A DNA stretch of 64,000 nt, taken from assembly GCF_003063645.1 (NCBI RefSeq), contig NZ_NESJ01000013.1:95289-159288 (forward strand), read 5' to 3'. Source of the DNA: Limnohabitans sp. 2KL-51 (GTDB lineage Bacteria; Pseudomonadota; Gammaproteobacteria; Burkholderiales; Burkholderiaceae_C). Of this stretch, positions 57,874 through 64,000 are shown in pieces; within the stretch, counting starts at the first letter, position 1; each line of letters opens with the position of its first letter. The notes under the pieces were generated by a model. That model was not told the origin of the DNA and ran no database searches. It was given only the letters and a program-made list of their open reading frames with translations. The position numbers were made by a program, and so were the translations under genes.

Positions 57874-59148
57874 TTGATGTCTGAACAAATACCACAGCGC
57901 AAGCACTACTCTGCCTGGAACCTCTTGGCGGCCGCCAGGCATGGCCATGCCGACTGGGCCCCTGCTTGGCGCGATGCCGAGCCCAAACCGAGCTACGACG
58001 TCATCGTCGTCGGCGGCGGCGGCCACGGCCTGGCCACGGCCTACTACCTAGCGAAGAACCATGGCATCACGAATGTGGCCGTGCTCGAAGCGGGCTGGAT
58101 CGGCGGTGGCAATACCGGGCGCAACACCACCATCGTGCGGTCGAACTACCTCTACCCCGAGAGTGCGCGGCTGTACGACTTCTCGGTGCGGCAGTATGAG
58201 CAGCTGGCGCAGGAGCTTAACTTCAACATCATGTTCAGCCAGCGTGGGGTGCTGACGCTCGCGCATTCGCGCCACGACATGGATTCGCAGGCGCGCTGGG
58301 CCAATGCGATGCTGTGCAATGGCGTGGATGCCGAGTTGCTCGATGCCGCGCAGGTGCGCACGCTCGAGCCCCGCCTGAACTTCGGTTCCGAAGCGCGCTA
58401 TCCCATCCTGGGCGGATTCATACAGCGGCGTGGCGGCGCGGTAAGGCACGACGCGGTGGCCTGGGGTTACGCCCGCGGCGCCTCGGCCCTCGGCGTGGAC
58501 ATCGTGCAGAACTGTGCTGTCACCGGTTTCCTCAAGCAGGGCGACAGCGTGGTCGGAGTGACGACAAACCGTGGCGACATCCGTGCCGAGAAGGTGGCAC
58601 TGGCGGTGGCTGGACACTCATCGGTGCTGGCCGGCATGGCTGGTTTCCAGCTGCCCGTTACCAGCTACGCGCTTCAGGCCATGGTGAGTGAGCCGGTCAA
58701 ACCGGTGCTCAACACCGTCACCATGTCACCGGCGCTGGGTGCCTACTGGAGCCAGAGCGACAAGGGCGAAGTCGTTATCGGCGGAGCGCTCGACCATTTC
58801 CCCTCGTATGCGCAGCGCGGCAGCTTTGCCATCCTGCAGCAGGTGATTGCGGCGACGGTAGAGATGTTCCCCACGCTGGAGCGCCTGCGCCTGTTGCGCC
58901 AATGGGCCGGCATCGTGGACGTGGTGCAGGACAGCAGCCCGATCATCGGCGCCACGCCGGTGTCCGGTCTGTACATCAATTGCGGATGGGGCACCGGCGG
59001 CTTCAAAGCCATCCCGGTGGGCGGCTGGACTCTGGCCCATGTGCTGGCCACCGGGCGCAACCACGAATTGGCCGAACCCTTCCAATTGAACCGTTTTCAC
59101 ACCGGCCGGCTCATAGATGAAGCCGCTGCTTCTGGTATCGCACACTAA
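57874..59148 (+). CDS. soxB: Heterotetrameric sarcosine oxidase, beta subunit family
   Basis: YDVIVVGGGGHGLATAYYLAKNHGITNVAVLEAGWIGGGNTGRNTTIVRSNYL. The symbol refers to sarcosine oxidase, not the sulfur-oxidation SoxB. Confidence 0.93.
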   Translation: MMSEQIPQRKHYSAWNLLAAARHGHADWAPAWRDAEPKPSYDVIVVGGGGHGLATAYYLAKNHGITNVAVLEAGWIGGGNTGRNTTIVRSNYLYPESARLYDFSVRQYEQLAQELNFNIMFSQRGVLTLAHSRHDMDSQARWANAMLCNGVDAELLDAAQVRTLEPRLNFGSEARYPILGGFIQRRGGAVRHDAVAWGYARGASALGVDIVQNCAVTGFLKQGDSVVGVTTNRGDIRAEKVALAVAGHSSVLAGMAGFQLPVTSYALQAMVSEPVKPVLNTVTMSPALGAYWSQSDKGEVVIGGALDHFPSYAQRGSFAILQQVIAATVEMFPTLERLRLLRQWAGIVDVVQDSSPIIGATPVSGLYINCGWGTGGFKAIPVGGWTLAHVLATGRNHELAEPFQLNRFHTGRLIDEAAASGIAH

Positions 59149-59160
59149 GTTGACAAGATC

Positions 59161-59436
59161 ATGATGCAACTGAACTGTCCCTTCTGCGGGCCGCGCCCGG
59201 AGAACGAATTTCACTGTGGTGGCACGACTGGTATCGTGCGGCCCTCGCTGGAGTGTGATGACGAAACTTGGGGTGCCTATTTGTACTTTCGCGCCAACCC
59301 CAAGGGGGCCCACGCAGAGCGCTGGCGCCATACCTACGGCTGCCGCCAATGGTTCAATATTTTGCGAGACACCGTCACCCACGAGATAACGGCTGTTTAC
59401 GGGATCACAGAAGTGTGTCCATCAAGGTCATCATGA
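59161..59436 (+). CDS. soxD: Sarcosine oxidase delta subunit
   Basis: LNCPFCGPRPENEFHCGG; GCRQWFNILRDTVTHEI. Confidence 0.93.
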   Translation: MMQLNCPFCGPRPENEFHCGGTTGIVRPSLECDDETWGAYLYFRANPKGAHAERWRHTYGCRQWFNILRDTVTHEITAVYGITEVCPSRSS

Positions 59437-62291
59437 GCGGCTACCGACTTCCCGCTCCCCATGGCGCCTGGATCGACAGGAACAAACCTCTGCGATTGCA
59501 GTTCAATGGGCGCGATGTGCATGGCTTTGCCGGCGACACCGTGGCTTCCGCAATGCTTGCCCAGGGAATCAAGCAGGTGGGCCGCAGCTTCAAGCTGCAC
59601 CGGCCGCGTGGCATCTTCAGCTGCGGGGTGGAAGAACCCACGGGCCTGCTTGACATCGGCCTGGGCGGCGCACGCACACCCAACACGCGGGCCACCGACA
59701 TTGCTGCAAGCGAAGATCTGCAAACCTTTACAGGCAACGCCTGGCCCAGCTTGGACTTCGATCTGGCGGCGCTCACACAGCGCTTCGCCGCGTTGCTGCC
59801 AGCGGGCTTTTACTACAAGACCTTCATGTGGCCGCACTGGCATTGGTTCGAACCCACCATCCGGCGCATGGCTGGTCTGGGTGTGGCCGCCGACGCCCAC
59901 GACCCCGACCGGTACGACCAGGTCACTCGCCGGATCGAGGTACTCGTTGTCGGAGCAGGCGCTGCCGGGATTCAAGCAGCGCTGTCTGCCGCGCGTAGCG
60001 GCCGGCAGGTGCTGCTGCTAGAAGGTGCGGCCCAACTAGAACCAACGTCGGCCGCCCGATTGCCCGAGCTGCTGCAGGTTGGCGTCGAAGTGCAAACCCA
60101 CTGCACCGTTTTCGGCCTGTACGACCATTTGATGGCAGCGGCGGTGCAGCCTGTCGGTGGCAATGTGCGCGAGCGTCTGTGGAAACTGCGTGCGGATCGC
60201 ATTATCCTGGCCACCGGCGCATTCGAGCGGCCGATGCTGTTTCCCGACAACGACCGCCCTGGCGTTATGCTGGCTGGTGCTGTGGGGCGTTATGCCTCGC
60301 ACTACGGTGTGGCCTGTGGGCGCCGGGTGGTCATCGCGACAGCCTGCGACAGCGGCTACGACACGGCTCGCACGCTGATTGCCAATGGCGTCAACGTCGC
60401 CGCCATCGTGGATCACCGCACTTCTGCTGCTGCCCAAGAGCCTGCCGGTGTACCCGTGTTTCGCGGCAGCGCCATCGTCGCCGTAGAGGGCCAGCGCGCG
60501 GTGCGACGAATTGTTGTGGCAGGCCAGGACGGCGGCGCCGTGCAGCGGCTGGACGCCGACTGCGTCGCCAGTGCCGGCGGTTGGGCGCCCGCCGTCCATC
60601 TCTACTCGATGGCAGGCGGAAAGCTGCGCTGGGTGGACGAGTCGGCAATGTTCGTGCCCGAGCGGGTGTTAGACGGCATTGCTTCGGTGGGCGCTTGCGC
60701 CGGTGTCTTTGATGCAGAGCATGCGCTGGAGCACGCGGATGCGGTGGGCCGAGGTGAGGCATTGACGCCGCAGGTCGGTGGCCTCGGGCGGGTGGCTGAG
60801 AACAACAGCCCTTCCGCTGCAGCCTTGGCAGCCGCGGGGCGCAAGCCTGCAAAGATGTTTGTCGACCTGCAAAATGATGTCACCGCAGCCGATGTGGCCC
60901 TGGCCGCACGCGAGAACTACCGCTCGGTGGAGCACCTCAAGCGCTACACAACGACGGGCATGGCCACCGACCAAGGTAAGACCAGCAATGTCAATGCGCT
61001 GGTGCTGATGGGCGCGATGACCCAGAGAACGCCTGGCCAGGTGGGCACCACCAAATTCCGCCCGCCCTTCAAACCAGTGACACTCGGCACACTGGCCGCC
61101 GGTCGGTCTGGCAGCCGTTATAGGCCACTCAAGCGCATGCCGGGCCACGCGTGGCATGAGGCACACCAACCTCTCTGGGAAGAATTCGGCGGCTGGCAGC
61201 GCCCTGCCGCCTACTTGCAACATGGCGAATCACTCACCGCGGCGGCCGAACGCGAGGCGCTACAAGTGCGCACTCATGTTGGTCTGTTCGAAGCATCACC
61301 GTTGGGCAAGATTGAAATCTATGGGCCAGACGCTGCGAGTTTTCTCGACCTGATGTACGTCGGCACAATGTCCACGCTGGCTATCGGCCAAGCTCGCTAC
61401 GGCCTCCTTTTGCGGGAAGACGGTGTGATTTTTGACGACGGCATCGTCGCGCGCCTCGGTGAACACCACTTCTGGGTCAACACCACTTCGGGAGGCGCTG
61501 AGCGCGTCGCCCTTGCTTTCGAGGAATGGCTGCAGTGTGAATTTGTACACCACCGCGTCATGGTCACGCCTGTCACCTCGAACTGGGGCAATGTCACCGT
61601 AGCCGGACCCCGGTCGTGGGCGCTCCTTCAGGCAGCTGGCTTCGATCACGCGCTGGCACCCGCGGCGATGAAACATATGACCTTGCACGAAGTGCGCTAT
61701 GGCGGCATCTTGATGCGGGTCTTGCGCGCGAGCTATAGCGGCGAGCTCGGCTACGAAATCAACCTCCCGGCGCTGCAAACCCAGTCCTTGCTTGAACGCC
61801 TGTGGCAGGTTGGGCAGGACTTTGGCGTGTTGCCCTATGGTATCGAAGCATTGATGATTCTCCGCACAGAAAAGGGTTATCTGCACTTGGGCGCTGACAC
61901 CGATGGCACAACCTTCCCTGGCGACGTCGGTCTTGACCGCGGCATTGTTAAGAAAACCGCCAACTTCGTCGGCCGGCGCTCGCTGCTGCGGCCGGTCGCA
62001 ACCGACGCAGACCGTATGCAATTGGTCGGCTTGCTGCCTCGGGACCGCCGAACCCACCTGCCCGTTGGCGCCCACGTGACGTCAACTGCTCCACCAGCAC
62101 CAATTGAGGGCTTCGTCACGTCAAGTGTCTTCAGCCCCGTTCTTGGGCATCCCGTCGCTCTGGCCATGCTCAAACGCGGCAGCAAACGCCTTGGCGAGCA
62201 CATCACCCTGTATCACCTTGGCCAGCCGATCGATGCCGAGGTGGTGAAGACGCCCTTCTTCGACGCCGCCGGTGAACGCCAACATGGATGA
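59433..62291 (+). CDS. soxA: Sarcosine oxidase alpha subunit
   Basis: LRLQFNGRDVHGFAGDTVASAMLAQGIKQVGRSFKLHRPRGIFSCGVEEP; NAD-binding GAGAAGIQAALSAARSGRQVLLLEG; GcvT-like C-terminus. ATGA overlap with soxD. The symbol refers to sarcosine oxidase. Confidence 0.93.
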   Translation: MSGYRLPAPHGAWIDRNKPLRLQFNGRDVHGFAGDTVASAMLAQGIKQVGRSFKLHRPRGIFSCGVEEPTGLLDIGLGGARTPNTRATDIAASEDLQTFTGNAWPSLDFDLAALTQRFAALLPAGFYYKTFMWPHWHWFEPTIRRMAGLGVAADAHDPDRYDQVTRRIEVLVVGAGAAGIQAALSAARSGRQVLLLEGAAQLEPTSAARLPELLQVGVEVQTHCTVFGLYDHLMAAAVQPVGGNVRERLWKLRADRIILATGAFERPMLFPDNDRPGVMLAGAVGRYASHYGVACGRRVVIATACDSGYDTARTLIANGVNVAAIVDHRTSAAAQEPAGVPVFRGSAIVAVEGQRAVRRIVVAGQDGGAVQRLDADCVASAGGWAPAVHLYSMAGGKLRWVDESAMFVPERVLDGIASVGACAGVFDAEHALEHADAVGRGEALTPQVGGLGRVAENNSPSAAALAAAGRKPAKMFVDLQNDVTAADVALAARENYRSVEHLKRYTTTGMATDQGKTSNVNALVLMGAMTQRTPGQVGTTKFRPPFKPVTLGTLAAGRSGSRYRPLKRMPGHAWHEAHQPLWEEFGGWQRPAAYLQHGESLTAAAEREALQVRTHVGLFEASPLGKIEIYGPDAASFLDLMYVGTMSTLAIGQARYGLLLREDGVIFDDGIVARLGEHHFWVNTTSGGAERVALAFEEWLQCEFVHHRVMVTPVTSNWGNVTVAGPRSWALLQAAGFDHALAPAAMKHMTLHEVRYGGILMRVLRASYSGELGYEINLPALQTQSLLERLWQVGQDFGVLPYGIEALMILRTEKGYLHLGADTDGTTFPGDVGLDRGIVKKTANFVGRRSLLRPVATDADRMQLVGLLPRDRRTHLPVGAHVTSTAPPAPIEGFVTSSVFSPVLGHPVALAMLKRGSKRLGEHITLYHLGQPIDAEVVKTPFFDAAGERQHG

Positions 62292-62877
62292 ATCACTAAC
62301 AGGGTCGCCCGCGGCCTACCGAGAACTTGATGAGCTGTTGCCTTTGACAGTGGATTCCACGACCCTGCGCGTTGTTGAGGGTTTGCGGGTGATGTGCCTG
62401 CGCTATCTTGAACATGGGGTCCAATCCGTCGAGTCAGCGCTGCTGCATCTGAACCTTAAAGCTTTGCCACAGCCGGACACGTGCGCCGGCCCTGATCCAT
62501 GGCAGGTTTGGATAAACCCGACTGAAAGCTTGGTCCTCACCACGCAAAGTGCAGTCGCCGACAGCCTGCTCAATGCATTGCAGCCAGGCCGCGACATGTT
62601 GGCCTGCGCCTTGGATCAATCTGCAGGCTGCCTTGTGCTTGAGTTGACGGGGCGGCATGTTGATGGTGTTTTGACGCGACTGATGGAGGCCTCTGCGAAT
62701 CCTCAGATTGGCGGACAGTCGACTCGTGTGCGGTTGATGGACATAAGCGCAACCCTCATTCGCATAGATCCGAATCGTGTTTTCCTTGCGGTCGACCGAC
62801 CTCAGGGCCTCTATGCGTTCCAATGGATTGCATACGTTCTGGACACGGTGGCCGAGCCTCGCTTGTCTAAACCATAA
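62284..62877 (+). CDS. soxG: Sarcosine oxidase gamma subunit
   Basis: Position after the alpha subunit; WQVWINPTESLVLTT; VRLMDISATLIRIDPNRVFLAVDRPQGLYAFQWI. Confidence 0.8.
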   Translation: MDESLTGSPAAYRELDELLPLTVDSTTLRVVEGLRVMCLRYLEHGVQSVESALLHLNLKALPQPDTCAGPDPWQVWINPTESLVLTTQSAVADSLLNALQPGRDMLACALDQSAGCLVLELTGRHVDGVLTRLMEASANPQIGGQSTRVRLMDISATLIRIDPNRVFLAVDRPQGLYAFQWIAYVLDTVAEPRLSKP

Positions 62878-63201
62878 AAGTATAAAAATGAGTTTCGCCA
62901 CTTCAGACACTGATGGCTCGATCCGTCATGTAGCAGCCAATAAGTTTGGCCGATCGAGAAAATTGGATGCGACGATGCGCTGCCTACTGAAGACTTCACC
63001 GAAATTTCCCCTAGAGACACGGCCTAATTTCCGAGAGTACCCGCAGGAAAAGATGATCGAACGCGCTCGCTACATCTTTGCTCAACTTTTTAGTCGCCAA
63101 AGAGATTGAATCTGTTTGGATTCACCACAAAAAAGTCGCATCTTGAGCGGCCCATCCGAGTGCAAAAGAAGCTTGAGTTTCATTTAATAAAGGAGATCGT
63201 C

Positions 63202-64000
63202 ATGGAGAAAAAAATTAACGCGTGGATACATACTTGGGCCTTGGCACTCGGATTGGTATTTGCTTCAGTGGCCGGCATTTCAACCAATGCGCTCGCCCAA
63301 TCTACTGCGCCGGGAACAGCGGCGTCACAGACCGCGCAAGTGGCACCACCAAAGGCTGAAGCGCCGCCTGCCGCCGACAACCCCTATGGCATGGCGGCGG
63401 TCTGGAGAGCTTCGGACTCTGTTGCAAAAGGCGTGCTGTTGATCCTGGTCATCATGAGCATGGGCAGTTGGTACATCCTGGCTGTCAAGGTTCTTGAGCA
63501 GCGCAAGGTGGCTCGCTTGGGTCTTGAAGCAGCCGAGAAGTTCTGGAGTGCTGGCACAGTTGCCCAGGGAGCGGCTGCCTTGACCCAGGACAGTCCCTAT
63601 CAGTTCATTGCGGCTTCTGGCGTGGAAGCCACCAAAAAGCACGGTGGACTTGTGAGCCATATTCCCCTGGCGGACTGGATCAGCATGAGCATGCAGCGCG
63701 CCGTTGACCGAGTCAACCGCGAAATGCAAAGCGGCCTGTCCTTTTTGGCCACCGTCGGTTCGGTTTCTCCCTTCGTCGGTCTGTTTGGCACCGTCTGGGG
63801 CATCTACCACGCGCTGTCGGCCATTGGTATTTCCGGCCAGGCCTCCATCGACAAGGTGGCAGGCCCCGTGGGCGAGGCCTTGATCATGACCGCCATCGGC
63901 CTGGCCGTTGCCGTCCCCGCCGTGTTGGGCTACAACTGGCTGGTCAATCGCAACAAAGATGTCATGGATGACGTGCGCAGCTTTGGCCATGATTTGAATG
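63202..64000 (+). CDS. exbB: MotA/TolQ/ExbB proton-channel family protein (3' end beyond window)
   Basis: Translation MEKKINAWIHTWALALGLVFASVAG..VKGVLLILVIMSMGSWYILAVKVLEQRK..LFGTVWGIYHALSAIGISGQASIDKVAGPVGEALIMTAIGLAVAVPAVLGYNWLVNRN. Confidence 0.9.
   Translation, partial: MEKKINAWIHTWALALGLVFASVAGISTNALAQSTAPGTAASQTAQVAPPKAEAPPAADNPYGMAAVWRASDSVAKGVLLILVIMSMGSWYILAVKVLEQRKVARLGLEAAEKFWSAGTVAQGAAALTQDSPYQFIAASGVEATKKHGGLVSHIPLADWISMSMQRAVDRVNREMQSGLSFLATVGSVSPFVGLFGTVWGIYHALSAIGISGQASIDKVAGPVGEALIMTAIGLAVAVPAVLGYNWLVNRNKDVMDDVRSFGHDLN

Noticed and set aside
62889-63109. 73-aa ORF after soxG (MSFATSDTDGSIRHVAANKFGRSRKL..)
   Set aside because: No recognisable domain or clear ribosome-binding context; could be chance or a remnant, so not called.
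1-64000. CRISPR arrays, rRNA and tRNA genes
   Set aside because: No regularly spaced repeats and no obvious tRNA/rRNA sequence noticed by eye; tRNAscan-SE and a CRISPR finder would be needed to exclude them formally.

Overview
GC-rich bacterial chromosomal segment. Gene content and style suggest Burkholderiales/Comamonadaceae; this is inferred from families, not tested. From left to right: a 5' fragment of queC; a divergent queC/recQ intergenic region with two unusual hairpin elements; recQ; a small inserted cassette (transposase remnant plus HigBA-type toxin-antitoxin) bounded by a degenerate duplicate of the recQ 3' end; a compact operon encoding a molybdenum hydroxylase (IorAB-like) followed by soxX-soxY-soxZ-soxA without soxB or soxCD; a maleate-isomerase-like and FAD-monooxygenase pair; hppD; CaiB/HMG-CoA-lyase-like genes with a swivel-first fused aconitase-like protein; a two-component system with a 7TMR-DISM kinase; an H-NS-N-terminus-like small protein; YegD-like Hsp70; assorted housekeeping and transport genes; REP-like intergenic repeats; a second toxin-first TA; an indolepyruvate oxidoreductase; aminotransferase and DadA-like genes. 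From about 43 to 63 kb lies a functionally coherent catabolic block: MFS, M32 carboxypeptidase, esterase, dipeptide epimerase, DUF1611, XRE-cupin regulator, serine hydrolase, PLP aminotransferase, TonB receptor, N-carbamoyl-D-amino-acid hydrolase pseudogene, M20 and M19 peptidases, and heterotetrameric sarcosine oxidase BDAG. Three A/T-rich near-palindromes (GTGGATA-TATA-TATCCAC-like) sit in its control regions, so it looks like one peptide/N-methyl or D-amino-acid scavenging regulon. The window ends in an exbB/tolQ-like gene. All calls come from reading the sequence and supplied translations; no searches were run.
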